DNA from: VRUE01 sp963732225 | GTDB taxonomy: Bacteria > Actinomycetota > Thermoleophilia > Solirubrobacterales > 70-9 | Assembly: GCA_963732225.1 (NCBI GenBank) | Contig: CAVSYR010000002.1 | Location: forward strand, 124,001-188,000 | Length of the DNA stretch: 64,000 bases | Direction of reading: 5' to 3' | Shown here: piece by piece, positions 40,601 through 48,470 of the stretch | How positions within the stretch are numbered: position 1 is the stretch's first letter | Layout of the letters: each line of letters begins with the position of its first letter | Program-made: the position numbers and the translations under genes | The notes under the pieces: model-generated | Told to the model about the DNA's origin: nothing | Database searches by the model: none | The model's input: only the letters and a program-made list of their open reading frames with translations

Positions 40601-40880
40601 CCTTCGGCGGGCCCTCGAGGAAGATCACGAACGGCGCCGAGTCGCCGAAATACTGATTCAGCATTTCGGTGGCGTGAGCCGTCTTCGTGCCGCTGATTTC
40701 GATCGTGCTCGGATTGAGCCGTTCCTCGAGGCTGAAGCCGAAAATCGAAAGAAGCGCGACGACGAGCACACCGACGGCCAATGACCGCTTCGGGTAGCGC
40801 AGCATCAGCGGTGGGCGTCTCTCATCCCCCCGCTCAGCGCGCGCATCAACGCTCTGCCCCCTGCTCCTCCTCACAGGCAC
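37602..40880 (-). CDS. MMPL/RND-family lipid transporter
   Basis: 1092 aa from GTG 40878-40880; an internal ATG at 40803-40805 (MLRYPKRSLAVGV) is the alternative start. Twelve transmembrane helices in two halves (clusters at about 190-360 and 870-1060) with the MMPL-type LGVDYALLMVSRFREE and, in the second half, GLSIDYAVFLLVRMREHYD motifs that carry the proton-relay Asp/Tyr. The second extracytoplasmic domain has a long stretch of heptad repeats (about 490-800, such as GSKQLAQGTAKLDQEASKL). MMPL proteins export lipids and glycolipids; the adjoining MCE operon suggests a lipid traffic role. Confidence 0.92.
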   Translation of the reverse strand: MPVRRSRGQSVDARAERGDERRPPLMLRYPKRSLAVGVLVVALLSIFGFSLEERLNPSTIEISGTKTAHATEMLNQYFGDSAPFVIFLEGPPKALDEQGPELIRTLRRDPKVTTLSPWDRGAVSRLRPGPRHAFILLDFHVGNHEAVDDKVPLLNEVLEKTIHAPVRGTQTGVATLSRAIEEGSISATERAELIALPVLLIVLLLVFRSPVAAGVPLAFGALSVLSSRGLLAVLTNFFDVSALALTVCSMLGLALGVDYALLMVSRFREELAEGADPVAAAWTTRRTAARTVVFAAATLVLSMVVALFVVPGALLASLAGTLAMVVTLTALIATLLGPSVLVLIGTNIDRWRIGAAPNGERSRLMRIVSAALRRPAPVAIAIGAVVLLLAAPALALKTGPFSIGQLPKDDPAREDAELIEESAGGGLEAPFVMVAVSPKRPITEENTLDALDRWQTRLAHTPGVQSVIGPSQLTSAVKPLQKGLSGLLASNNEVGPLANLDRLGTNVERVATGVGVLRDGLSRFTAGASLLAQGSGQAEEGAIELAAGIGQAVSGAQEASEAIHQIATGSKELAKGNERAALGALQLKFATHDLVPNFNANGLPRAKRLSRSLDKISKETVPQIQTNAQSGNEGVSQALQQAEGMTVGKTDPNYAATLEALRRAAGATAVVPGELAKLDEVLVQEAHEAKEVVRWIQSTLGQMKQVAAAAKRLSEGLDTIQTGSKQLAQGTAKLDQEASKLGGQIAPAQAGTEELVAGLGQLTGGTTELERRLAEAYARSYPLQSGAKRIAVRVQSQSDTVQHRVDRLRNTSPGIFDSGYFVLSALDGTTGELHERAAEGVDLEHGGQAVTLTVIPKDPLNSSGSIALNKKLDEDAASIGRETGLKAGVTGGPATLNTFSEVTRERIPIVVGAIILATFLVLVLVLRSIPLAAIAIALNMASVGVAFGVLMLLTNVPEGWPLGGRTYIDAVSTVMIFGIVFGLSIDYAVFLLVRMREHYDEFGDNAAAIEFGLEKTARVITGAAVIMMAVFIAFAGAPIATVSQIGIGLTVAVILDATVVRIVLLPALMLLIGDRVWWLPRTLERVLPRLNV

Positions 40881-40997
40881 GCCACATAGTTTGGCGGTCC
40901 GGACGGCCGAGCGGGGGCTGTGTTGCAGAAGACTGTGTTAAGGATCGATCTCGGGGCCGGCTTGAACAGGCCGCTAGCCTGGGTGTCGAGGAGAACT

Positions 40998-41738
40998 TTG
41001 AAGCGGCTTTTGGCAGCTGGGGCATTGCTCTGCTGCGTCCTCTTCGCGGGCGCGGCCAACGCCGCCTTGGTCCGGGTCGGCAACCTCGTGCTGACCGCCG
41101 ACGGGGGCTTCAAGCCGTCATCCCTTCCGCGCAGCACCTACGCACCGATCAACTTCGACGGTGAAGCAAACCTGCGAGCGGTCGACGGCAGCGTGCCGCC
41201 GCCGCTGCAGCAGCTGGTGCTCGACTTCGACCGCGACGGCAGGCTGAGCGCCACCGGCCTGCCCGTCTGCCAGCCGACCTCGCTGGAAGAAGTGACGACC
41301 GCCGAAGCGCGCAACCGCTGCCCCGGCGCGATCGTCGGCACAGGCCACGCCAGCGTGGCTATCGGCGGCGCAGGGCGGGTCAGCACCCCGCTGACCTTCT
41401 TCAACGGCCCCCGCCTGGCCGGCAAGCCGACCGTGATCATGCACGCGCGCATCACCGCGCCGGCAGTGCAGAACTTCGTGATCACGATCCCGATCGAAAA
41501 ACGCTCCGGTCGTTACCGCTACCGGGCAACGATCGACCTGCCGCCGATCGCCGGCGGCCTTGGCTCGCTGACCCACCTCGACGCCTCGATCGGCAAGCGC
41601 TACCGCTCCGGCGGCAGGGAACGCAGCTACGTCTCGGCCCGCTGCGGCGACGGCATCTTCAGCACCCACGGCCGCTTCACCTTTGCCAACGGCACGATCA
41701 TCGACGGCAGCGTCGAAAAGCCCTGCTCGGTTCGCTGA
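40998..41738 (+). CDS. Secreted protein of the unnamed four-member family, copy 4
   Basis: 246 aa from TTG 40998, with AGGAG at 40989-40993. This gives a clean signal peptide (KRLLAAGALLCCVLFAGAANA) that matches the starts of the paralogues at 19.5-22 kb; longer readings start at 40920 and 40983. Motifs: VGNLVLTADGGFKPSSLPR, LPVCQPT, CPGAIVGTGHASV, FFNGPRLAGKPT, PPIAGGLGSLTHLDAS, RERSYVSARCGDG and a terminal EKPC. It diverges from the tandem set but keeps the four Cys. Divergent from the MMPL gene; tRNA-Lys lies just downstream. Confidence 0.85.
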   Translation: MKRLLAAGALLCCVLFAGAANAALVRVGNLVLTADGGFKPSSLPRSTYAPINFDGEANLRAVDGSVPPPLQQLVLDFDRDGRLSATGLPVCQPTSLEEVTTAEARNRCPGAIVGTGHASVAIGGAGRVSTPLTFFNGPRLAGKPTVIMHARITAPAVQNFVITIPIEKRSGRYRYRATIDLPPIAGGLGSLTHLDASIGKRYRSGGRERSYVSARCGDGIFSTHGRFTFANGTIIDGSVEKPCSVR

Positions 41739-41768
41739 GCGCCCCGCCTTCCTATACTTGCCGACCGC

Positions 41769-41841
41769 GGGCCGTTAGCTCAGTTGGTAGAGCAGGAGAC
41801 TCTTAATCTCAAGGTCGCTGGTTCGAGCCCAGCACGGCCCA
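41769..41841 (+). tRNA. tRNA-Lys (anticodon CTT)
   Basis: Full cloverleaf. Acceptor GGGCCGT/ACGGCCC (41769-41775 / 41834-41840), D arm GCTC..GAGC, anticodon stem with one G-A mismatch at the top pair, loop CTCTTAA with CTT at 41802-41804, variable AGGTC, T stem GCTGG/CCAGC with TTCGAGC loop, discriminator A at 41841. CCA is not encoded. Beyond it lie two unknown genes; I see no attachment-site repeat. Confidence 0.95.
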
Positions 41842-41861
41842 TAAACGGAGAGCCGCAAACT

Positions 41862-42758
41862 TCATCTGTGGCGGCTGCCGAACAATCGAGCAAGCACTCC
41901 CGTCCGCCGGTTCACCTCAATCACCGCACTTTCGTCTTGCGGCTGCTGCCGGATCTGGAGGAAGAGTGGGCTACCCAAGACCACCGTCAGGTCGTCCCTC
42001 GGCGCGATCAGCGACGCTTGCGCGATGCCTTCGCAGTAAGCGCCGTTCAACAGCTGCGGTCGCAACCAATCGCCCCTCGCAAAGAGTGAGTACATACTGA
42101 CTGCAGTGTCGGGATGGCGAGGCGGCGCACTTGACTCGAACTCCGGAGCCCCGAGCATCTCCAGGTCGGCGTTCGGGTCCTCTTCGAGAGCCCGCCGCGC
42201 TGTGTCCAGCCAGATGAAAAGCCGCCCGGTGCCGGAACCCGAGCGGCGGCCGGGACTGTTTCGCAGCTCCTCGCTCGTGTAAGGGGGAAGGACGTGGGCA
42301 ACAGAGCCGTTCAGGAGTAGTCCCGGCACCGGTGTGCCGCCGGGGACCTTCGTCTCGTCGACGGCGATGAAGGCACTGATCGACTGGTCGGTATCGGCAT
42401 GGCCGACCCCGAAACGGAGGCGGCGGCAAAAGCGGAACCAACCCGCCTCGTAGATTGAATCTTCGCCGCTCTCGATGTCGGCTAGACCTGTCTTCTCCAG
42501 GCGCTTGCGGACATTGGTCAGCAGCTGCTCGCGGGTCCGGTCGCGCCGATCGGGATCGTGGCGCGTGGACTGTGCCTTCGCTCCCAATCTCGCCCCGGCA
42601 AGTGGCGGCAGAGAAAGCTCCAGCTCACCCCGCCCTTCAAGTGCAGTCTCTGACCCCAGCGTTGCCGTCTTCAGGCCGAAGTAGCGGGCAAGGTGAAGGA
42701 GCTTGCCATCGGCCACATAGAAGAGCTCTCCAGGTGGGGCAGAATGGTCACGTGCCAT
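41862..42758 (-). CDS. Hypothetical protein next to tRNA-Lys
   Basis: 298 aa from the ATG at 42756-42758; a reading from 42800 would add 14 residues. No recognised domain. The N-terminus reads ELFYVADGKLLHLARYFGL, then a Gly/Leu-rich LEGRGELELSLPP, an Arg/Asp stretch, and a later FIAVDETKVPGGTPVPGLLLNG, where a beta-rich fold seems likely. Codons are less GC3-biased than those of neighbouring housekeeping genes. The start overlaps that of the divergent gene at 42752. The pair sits by a tRNA gene, a common landing site for accessory DNA. Function unknown. Confidence 0.6.
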   Translation of the reverse strand: MARDHSAPPGELFYVADGKLLHLARYFGLKTATLGSETALEGRGELELSLPPLAGARLGAKAQSTRHDPDRRDRTREQLLTNVRKRLEKTGLADIESGEDSIYEAGWFRFCRRLRFGVGHADTDQSISAFIAVDETKVPGGTPVPGLLLNGSVAHVLPPYTSEELRNSPGRRSGSGTGRLFIWLDTARRALEEDPNADLEMLGAPEFESSAPPRHPDTAVSMYSLFARGDWLRPQLLNGAYCEGIAQASLIAPRDDLTVVLGSPLFLQIRQQPQDESAVIEVNRRTGVLARLFGSRHR

Positions 42759-43717
42759 CGCGGAAGGCGAGTGTGACGGTTGCGGATGTCGAACAGGCAT
42801 ACAAGGTCGGCCTTCTCGAGGGAGAACGGAGGGTAGGGCGGCCGTTCAGGGGCATTCCACGTGTGAGTCCGTGGAATATCGGTGTCGAGTTTCGGTTCGA
42901 CACCAGCTGGTTCGAGTCCTACGCTGCCTACGAGCGGGGCGCGAGAGAGGAGCTCCGCCGGGTTCAGCGGTGGCGCTGGCTCGAGGCAAAGCAAGGCGGG
43001 CAGGCGGAGGGCCGCCTGAGGGAGGCGCGGGAAGCTGAGCGTGCACAGCTCGAGTCCCTACGGGACAGCCGCAGACGATGGCGAGCCCTGCGGCGAGCAG
43101 CGCAAGCCTGGCGAGCGGAGATCTTCTCGCTCGAAGCCGGCGCGGCGACCCAGGAAGCCCGCGAAGCCCGGCTCCGGCAGCTCGAGCAGACAATCGAAGA
43201 CGAGATTCACGCTGCCGTGCGAGCGGTGGATGCCGAGCTGGAAGAAGGGAGGGGACGCAGGTGCGTGATTGATGCGATGCGAGCACAGCCCCAGCGGCCG
43301 CCCGGGGTCCGAGAGCTGAGGGACCTTGGCGCCTTCATCGACGGCGACCGGCGGCGGGGGGTCATCGATTGGCCCGAGCGCCACGACGCGGGGGGAGCCG
43401 ACTTTGGGTTCTACTGGCGATTGGAGGATCCGCTGCGGCGTTGGGAGACGACGGAGTGGAGGGTTTCCTGGCTCTGCATCGGTGAGGATCCGACTCATGA
43501 GCTCTATGCGCTCGAGTTCCTACCGGAGGCTGGAAGGCGGGATCAACGTACGGGTCGCGTCTGGTTGCTCGGCAAGCTCAGCGACTGGAATGCCGTGGAA
43601 GCCGCCATCGGAGACCTCGAGCGCTACGCGCAGCGAGAGCGAAACTCGCTCATCGCGGTTGCTACTGCAGTGCGGAACGCCAGTCGTGATGAGGCGCAAT
43701 CGACGCAAAGCCGGTGA
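42752..43717 (+). CDS. Hypothetical coiled-coil protein, divergent partner
   Basis: 321 aa from GTG 42752; the open frame extends upstream to 42455 but that part reads as a shadow of the opposite gene. N-terminal region VTVADVEQAYKVGLLEGERRVGRPFRG-type segment, a central Glu/Arg/Ala-rich helical coiled coil (about 70-170), and a C-terminal mixed domain with WRLEDPLRRW, WLCIGEDPTHELYALEF and RVWLLGKL. AGA codons occur, rare in neighbours. No known family recognised. Together with the divergent gene this is the only part of the window with two adjacent unassignable genes. Confidence 0.6.
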   Translation: MPSRKASVTVADVEQAYKVGLLEGERRVGRPFRGIPRVSPWNIGVEFRFDTSWFESYAAYERGAREELRRVQRWRWLEAKQGGQAEGRLREAREAERAQLESLRDSRRRWRALRRAAQAWRAEIFSLEAGAATQEAREARLRQLEQTIEDEIHAAVRAVDAELEEGRGRRCVIDAMRAQPQRPPGVRELRDLGAFIDGDRRRGVIDWPERHDAGGADFGFYWRLEDPLRRWETTEWRVSWLCIGEDPTHELYALEFLPEAGRRDQRTGRVWLLGKLSDWNAVEAAIGDLERYAQRERNSLIAVATAVRNASRDEAQSTQSR

Positions 43718-43750
43718 GGCTCACGGCCTGACCCACTTCTCAGCGTGTGG

Positions 43751-44554
43751 CTATTCGCCCAGCGAACTGCTGCTGCCGGAGAGGCCGCCGAGGGGGTTCT
43801 GCAGGCGTTCTTTGCCGAATTTGGCTTCTTCTTTTTCGGCCGACTTCTTCTGTTCTTCGAAGGCCTTACCGCGCTTGCGGAATTCGGCCATCTGTTTGCC
43901 GACTTCTTTCGCTTCCGCCTTGCTTGGAGCCTTGGCTTCGGCTTCCTTGACGGCCTTGTCGCCGGCGGCGAAGTTGCCCGCGTAGTACTCGTAGATCGCC
44001 AGCGTCGTCAGCGACCCGATCGTCGGCTGGGCTTCGGCGGCGATGCGCTGGGTCTTGGCTGCGCCTTCGATGTTTTCGACCGCTTCTTCGAGGCCCGTCG
44101 AGGATTCGGCGAGGCTGAAGTAGCCGCTGGAGACGAGCAACGCGGTGTTGGCCTTGGGTTCCTTGGACTGCTTCAGGTAGCTGCCCCAGGCTTCGATCCC
44201 CCGCTCGAGTTCCTGGCGCCCTTCCGGGGTGAGAACGGTCGCGCCGGTTTCGGAGTTGACTTCGGTGAGGCTGTTTGCCGCCGAGACCCTCTCCCTTGTC
44301 AGGGCCAGCAGCAGGGCTTCGTTTTCCGGTTCCAGGTGCAGTTTCTGTTCGGTCCGCTCGGCCTGTTCCTGCAGCACCTTGGCGGCGCTGGTGGTGCTGC
44401 CGTTACCGATCAGGTTGCCGAGGCTGAACGGGCCGACGACGAGAAAGAGGCTGGCGCCCATCAGCAGCGCGAGGATCGCGTAGACGACCCGGACGACGTG
44501 CTTCCGTCGTCCCCGGATATCGAACAGCATCCGCCGCTCGCCGCTTTCCGCCAC
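43751..44554 (-). CDS. Membrane-anchored tetratricopeptide-like protein
   Basis: 267 aa. N-terminal basic segment, one transmembrane helix (about 22-43), then an all-helical extracytoplasmic or cytoplasmic part with LEPENEALLLALTRERV, AWGSYLKQSKEPKANTALLVSSGYFS and a TPR-like ALAIYEYYAGNFAAGDKAVKEAEA-type stretch. C-terminus Lys/Glu-rich then Gly/Ser. Lies 6 bp after tatC, so it belongs to the Tat transcript; it may assist export or assembly of Tat clients, an inference from position. Confidence 0.75.
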   Translation of the reverse strand: MAESGERRMLFDIRGRRKHVVRVVYAILALLMGASLFLVVGPFSLGNLIGNGSTTSAAKVLQEQAERTEQKLHLEPENEALLLALTRERVSAANSLTEVNSETGATVLTPEGRQELERGIEAWGSYLKQSKEPKANTALLVSSGYFSLAESSTGLEEAVENIEGAAKTQRIAAEAQPTIGSLTTLAIYEYYAGNFAAGDKAVKEAEAKAPSKAEAKEVGKQMAEFRKRGKAFEEQKKSAEKEEAKFGKERLQNPLGGLSGSSSSLGE

Positions 44555-44560
44555 CTCGAA

Positions 44561-45331
44561 TCACCGCTCCTGGGTTGAGGGTCTTGCCATTCCTCCCGCC
44601 TCCCTCGGCCTACCGAAGGCACGAGCAATCAAGATACTCAACTCGAACAAAACAAGCAGAGGAACCATCTCGAGCAGCATCGAGACCGGGTCGACACCGG
44701 GCAGGGCAGCGGCGACGATCGCGATGATCAAGTAGGCGTAGCGGCGGTTCTTGGAGAGCTGCTCGACGCTGACGATCCCGAGCCGCACAACGGCGAGGAT
44801 CGCCAGCGGCAACTGGAAGATGACGCCGCCGGCGAGCATCGTGGTCGAGAAGAAGCTGTAGTAGTCGCGCGCCCGGACCTGGACGTTGAACTGGTTGTCG
44901 TTGAAGTTGAGCAGGAACTTGACCGCCGCCGGCATCACGACGAAATAGGAGAAGGCGACGCCGGCGAGGAAGAGGATCGGAGCGAAGATCAGGATCGGCA
45001 GCACCACCCGCCGCTCGCGCTCGCTGAAGGCGGGCAGCACGTAGGCGTAGAGCTGGTAGAGCAGGACCGGCATCGAGAGGATCAGCGCCCCGTAAACCGA
45101 GACGGTGAGCGTGACCGTAAAGGGCTCGGTGATGCCGAAGGTAAGCAGCTTCTTGTGATCGCTCGGCAACGGCCCGGAGGCGATTTCAAGCAGCAGGTGG
45201 TTCTGCCAGAAACAGAGGGCGAGGGCGACGCCCAGAACGACAAGGCAGACGACGATGCGCGTGCGCAACTCGTCGAGGTGCTCGACCAGGCTGAGTTGAT
45301 CTTCGTGGGAGACCGGCCTCATCCGGGCCAT
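44561..45331 (-). CDS. tatC: Sec-independent protein translocase subunit TatC
   Basis: 256 aa, six transmembrane helices. Conserved N-terminal LVEHLDELRTRI with the key Glu, PFTVTLTVSVYGAL-like and FAPILFLAGVAFSYFVVMP stretches. TatC recognises twin-arginine signal peptides and, with TatA, moves folded proteins across the membrane. It follows tatA by 9 bp. Rieske protein of the bc complex, encoded 4 kb away, is a typical Tat substrate. Confidence 0.95.
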   Translation of the reverse strand: MARMRPVSHEDQLSLVEHLDELRTRIVVCLVVLGVALALCFWQNHLLLEIASGPLPSDHKKLLTFGITEPFTVTLTVSVYGALILSMPVLLYQLYAYVLPAFSERERRVVLPILIFAPILFLAGVAFSYFVVMPAAVKFLLNFNDNQFNVQVRARDYYSFFSTTMLAGGVIFQLPLAILAVVRLGIVSVEQLSKNRRYAYLIIAIVAAALPGVDPVSMLLEMVPLLVLFELSILIARAFGRPREAGGMARPSTQER

Positions 45332-45340
45332 AGCTAATTC

Positions 45341-45601
45341 CTAAGGGCGATCGTGAGCGACCGTCTCGCCCTCCTCGGCACCCTTGCCAACAGGGGGCTT
45401 CGGTGGCTCGACGGGGGCCTGCGGTGGCTCGATCGCCTCCGGCTGCGCCGGCTCGTCATGACTCTCGCCACTGACCGATCCGCGGAACTCGCGAATCCCT
45501 TTGCCGAGCGATTTACCCAGCTCCGGCAGCCGTTTGGGGCCGAAGACGACCAGGGCGATGATCAGGACGATCGCGAGCTCCATTGGTCCGATATTTGGCA
45601 T
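45341..45601 (-). CDS. tatA: Sec-independent protein translocase subunit TatA/E
   Basis: 86 aa. One N-terminal helix (ELAIVLIIALVVFG), the FGPKRLPELGKSLGKGIREFR amphipathic helix typical of TatA, and a Pro/Glu-rich C-terminus. Forms the pore ring of the Tat translocon. Heads a tatA-tatC-anchor protein unit; start ATG 45599-45601. Confidence 0.93.
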   Translation of the reverse strand: MPNIGPMELAIVLIIALVVFGPKRLPELGKSLGKGIREFRGSVSGESHDEPAQPEAIEPPQAPVEPPKPPVGKGAEEGETVAHDRP

Positions 45602-45751
45602 TCACCCATGGTACCGGCCACCGAGGGCGACCAGATCAGATTTCGGCTCACATGTAATTGGGGAGGTGGCCTACCCGGTAATCGGGTTTTCGGCCTTCTC
45701 TACGTGAAAGTGCGGATGGAGTGATCGTTTCGCGGGTTCGATAGTGCAGAG

Positions 45752-46084
45752 ATGAGAGACGCGCACGCCGCTGAGACGAAGATCGCCGCCGGACTCCACG
45801 TCTGCCCGCACTGTGAGTCCTCGCTGGTGCAGCCGACCTGTTGGGAGCAGGCTGGGGATCGCGGTCATTGGCGGCTCTGGCGGCGCTGCCCCGAGTGCGA
45901 ATGGCGCAGCAACGAGATCCACGCCGAAGCCGAGATCGATGCCTTCGACGAGGAGCTCGACCTCGGCACCCGCGCTCTCAGCGACGTCTTGAAGACGCTC
46001 GAGCACGAGAACATGGAGTTCGTGGTCGAGACCTTCAGCGCCGCGCTTGACGCCGATCTGATCAGCGCCGACGACTTCCGCTGA
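45752..46084 (+). CDS. Zinc-ribbon protein of unknown function
   Basis: 110 aa. Two CxxC pairs: CPHC (18-21) and CPEC (46-49), forming a zinc ribbon, with a Trp/Arg-rich loop between and an acidic helical C-terminus (AEIDAFDEELDLG..). No enzyme motif. Possibly a regulator or RNA-/protein-binding adaptor. Convergent to the prenyl synthase gene with 10 bp between stops. The 150-base gap before it, 45602-45751, carries no recognisable ORF. Confidence 0.7.
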   Translation: MRDAHAAETKIAAGLHVCPHCESSLVQPTCWEQAGDRGHWRLWRRCPECEWRSNEIHAEAEIDAFDEELDLGTRALSDVLKTLEHENMEFVVETFSAALDADLISADDFR

Positions 46085-46094
46085 GCAGGAGCGC

Positions 46095-47060
46095 TCAGCT
46101 GTAGCGCTGCACGACGCCGTCGGCAACGAGTCCAAGCAACTGCCGCTGCTCGGGATCGAAGGCATCGCCGGCGAGCTGGGCCTTGGCGGCGTCGACCAGC
46201 TCGAGGGCGCGCGAGCGCACCCGGTCGAGGGCGCCGGTCGCGGCGATGCGATCGCACAGCCGCTCGGCGGCGACGGCATCGAGGGCGCGCAGGTCAGCCT
46301 CGCGGATCGCTGGGTCGGCCTCGGCCGCAACGATCAGCGGCAGGGTGACGGTGCCGTCGAGCAGGTCGGTTCCCCGCGCCTTGCCGGTGCGCTCAACCGG
46401 ACCGGCAACGTCCAGCACGTCATCGAGGAGCTGGAAGGCCAGGCCGATCTGGGCCCCGAACCCGCCCAGGGCGGGGAGATCGCGGCCGATCAGGCAGGCG
46501 CACTCGAACAGGGTCGCGGTCTTGAGGCGACAGCGATCGAGGTAGCGCTGTTCGGTGATGCTCGTGTCGAAAGCGTCCTGGCGCTGGGCCAGCTCGCCAT
46601 CGGCGAGGGAGACCGAGGCGGCTGCCAGTAGAGCGATGGCGCGGGCATCGCCGTGCTCACCCAAGAGCGCGAAGGCGCGGGCGAAGAGCAAATCGCCGAC
46701 CGCGGTCGCGCGTGAGCGGCCCGAGCTGGCGGCGATCGTCGGTAGGCCGCGGCGCAGCGGCGCGGCATCGAGGACGTCGTCGTGGACCAGGGTCGCCATG
46801 TGAACCAGCTCGATTGCGGCGGCCGCGCGCACGGCTCCTTCGCCGCCGTTGGTGCCGGCGCAGAGCAAGACGAGCAGCGGCCGCAATCGCTTGCCCCCCG
46901 CAGCCAGCGTTGTCGCAACGTCCTCACCGAGCGGCTCGCCGTAACCGGCGGCCTGCTCGCGCAGCAGGTCCTCAACCTCCCCCAGCCTGGCCGGCAGCCA
47001 GCGGCTGGAGGCGTCGAGCACTGCGGTGACCGGCGGCGGTACCGCCGAGGGCCGGGTCAC
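46095..47060 (-). CDS. Polyprenyl diphosphate synthase
   Basis: 321 aa from GTG 47058-47060, overlapping the menG stop by 4 bp (GTGA); the open frame further upstream is a shadow of menG. Signatures: GGKRLRPLLVLL, first Asp-rich motif LVHDDVLD, then KTATLFECACLIG, and second motif FQLLDDVLD. In the second motif the usual DDxxD reads DDVLD. It makes the long prenyl chain for menaquinone; length of chain not readable. Lies with menG and qcrABC. Confidence 0.92.
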   Translation of the reverse strand: MTRPSAVPPPVTAVLDASSRWLPARLGEVEDLLREQAAGYGEPLGEDVATTLAAGGKRLRPLLVLLCAGTNGGEGAVRAAAAIELVHMATLVHDDVLDAAPLRRGLPTIAASSGRSRATAVGDLLFARAFALLGEHGDARAIALLAAASVSLADGELAQRQDAFDTSITEQRYLDRCRLKTATLFECACLIGRDLPALGGFGAQIGLAFQLLDDVLDVAGPVERTGKARGTDLLDGTVTLPLIVAAEADPAIREADLRALDAVAAERLCDRIAATGALDRVRSRALELVDAAKAQLAGDAFDPEQRQLLGLVADGVVQRYS

Positions 47061-47827
47061 ACGCGGACGCCGCTGTGGATCGCGATGATCCCCCCGGCGA
47101 GAACGGTCCAGCGAATCCGCTTCAGTCCGGCACCGTCCATCAGCTCCGCCAGCCGGCTCGGGGCGGGAAAGCTGCGCACCGACTCGGGCAGGTAGCTGTA
47201 GGCCTCGGAGTCGCCGGAAAAGCTGCCGAGCAGGGGCACGATGCGGTCGAACCAGAGTGAGTAGAAAGTCGAGAGCGGTGGACGCGTCGGCTGGGTGATC
47301 TCGAGCACGACCAGGCGGCCGCCCGGGCGCAGGACCCGGGCCATCTCCCCCAGCCCCCGCTCGAGGTTGGCCAGATTGCGCACGCCGAAGCCGACCGTCA
47401 CGGCGTCGAAGCGGGCGGCATCGTAGGGGAGGCTGAGCGCGTCGGCCCACTCGAAACGGACGCCGTCGGCGCCGCGCTGGCTGGCCTTCTCGCGGGCGAG
47501 GTCGAGCATTGGCTCGGAGAAGTCGCAACCGACCACATGGCCGCCGGGTGCCACCCTGCCGGCCAGCTCGAGCGCCAGGTCGCCGGTTCCGCAGCAGACG
47601 TCGAGCGCCGAGTCACCCGGGCTCAGCTCAGCCCGGTCGGCGGCGCGCTCGCGCCAGCGGTGGTGCAGGCCGGCGGTCATCACCGAGTTGAGCGCGTCGT
47701 AGCGGCCGGCGACGCGGTCGAACATGCGGTTGACCTGCCCCGCGAACTGGGCCGAGTCCCGGGTCGGCTTAGTCGAGCGAGGAGAGGAAATCGGCGAGCT
47801 CGTTGAGCTTCTTCGGCGGCAGGTCAC
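47057..47827 (-). CDS. menG: Demethylmenaquinone methyltransferase
   Basis: 256 aa from GTG 47825-47827. The DNA between the qcrC-like stop (47769) and MFDRVAGRYD keeps an all-C/G third position in this frame, so the start must lie at or near this upstream GTG, giving a 59-bp overlap; ATG 47723-47725 is an alternative. SAM-binding motif ALDVCCGTGDLALELA, CDFSEPMLDLAREK, WADALSLPY and the C-terminal GFGVRNL of UbiE/MenG enzymes. Methylates demethylmenaquinol, cytosol/membrane face. Confidence 0.92.
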   Translation of the reverse strand: MTCRRRSSTSSPISSPRSTKPTRDSAQFAGQVNRMFDRVAGRYDALNSVMTAGLHHRWRERAADRAELSPGDSALDVCCGTGDLALELAGRVAPGGHVVGCDFSEPMLDLAREKASQRGADGVRFEWADALSLPYDAARFDAVTVGFGVRNLANLERGLGEMARVLRPGGRLVVLEITQPTRPPLSTFYSLWFDRIVPLLGSFSGDSEAYSYLPESVRSFPAPSRLAELMDGAGLKRIRWTVLAGGIIAIHSGVRV

Positions 47828-48470
47828 GGAAGGAGGGCATGATGCCCGGCCCGATCTCCACCGAACGGATGATCGCGGCGCGCGGAATGCGCTGCGCGAT
47901 GTGGGTCAGTTCGGGCCCAGGACCGTTGTTGCCGTTCTCGCCGAGCTTATGGCAGGCGAGGCAGCCGGAGCCGGCGACGACCTCCTTACCGGCTTCGTAT
48001 TGGGGCGCGACCTTCATGTCGATCTCGGTTGGCGAACCCCCGGTCGCACCAAGGAAGGTGAGGTAGGCCATCGCGATGATCGTCAGGATCCCGGCCGTCG
48101 TCGCGATCGGGCGGCGGATCGGGTTGCGCTCCGGGCCGCGGTCATAGAAGGGCAGCAGGAGGAGCAGGACCATGCAGACGGTCGGGATGCCGATCGTCGC
48201 GATCGGGACCAGCTCGGGCGGCTTGATCACACGCAGGAGCTCGAAGAGGAAGAAGAAGTACCACTCGGGGCGAGGCACATAAGTGGTGGTGGTCGGATCG
48301 GCCTTCGGTCCCTGCTCGGCACCGAGCACGACCGACATCAGGATGATCACGCCGACGACGGCGAGCATCATCGCCGAGTCCTTCAAAACCGCGTAGGGGA
48401 AGAAGGGCTTGCCCTTCTTCTTCAGCAGCTCGTATTCCTCGAGATATGCCTGCTTATCGGCTGGCTTCAT
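47769..48470 (-). CDS. qcrC: Menaquinol:cytochrome c reductase subunit: subunit IV fused to cytochrome c
   Basis: 233 aa. N-terminal half corresponds to cytochrome b C-terminal part / b6f subunit IV (three helices; PRPEWYFFFLFELLRVIKPP carries the PEW(Y) quinol-site motif). C-terminal half is a cytochrome c with heme motif SGCLACHKLG and a later Met (PGIMPSFRDLP) as axial ligand. Such fusion is the Bacillus QcrC design. Start overlaps the b6 stop by 4 bp. Confidence 0.92.
   Translation of the reverse strand: MKPADKQAYLEEYELLKKKGKPFFPYAVLKDSAMMLAVVGVIILMSVVLGAEQGPKADPTTTTYVPRPEWYFFFLFELLRVIKPPELVPIATIGIPTVCMVLLLLLPFYDRGPERNPIRRPIATTAGILTIIAMAYLTFLGATGGSPTEIDMKVAPQYEAGKEVVAGSGCLACHKLGENGNNGPGPELTHIAQRIPRAAIIRSVEIGPGIMPSFRDLPPKKLNELADFLSSLD

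Noticed and set aside
41842..43750. Genomic island with attachment sites bounded by tRNA-Lys
   Set aside because: I looked for a repeat of the tRNA 3' end downstream and saw none; no integrase gene is present. Only the location and codon use suggest accessory DNA.
46095..47528. A 477-aa version of the polyprenyl synthase
   Set aside because: The first 156 residues are an Arg/Pro-rich shadow of menG in another frame; the GTG at 47060 with GTGA overlap gives the normal enzyme.
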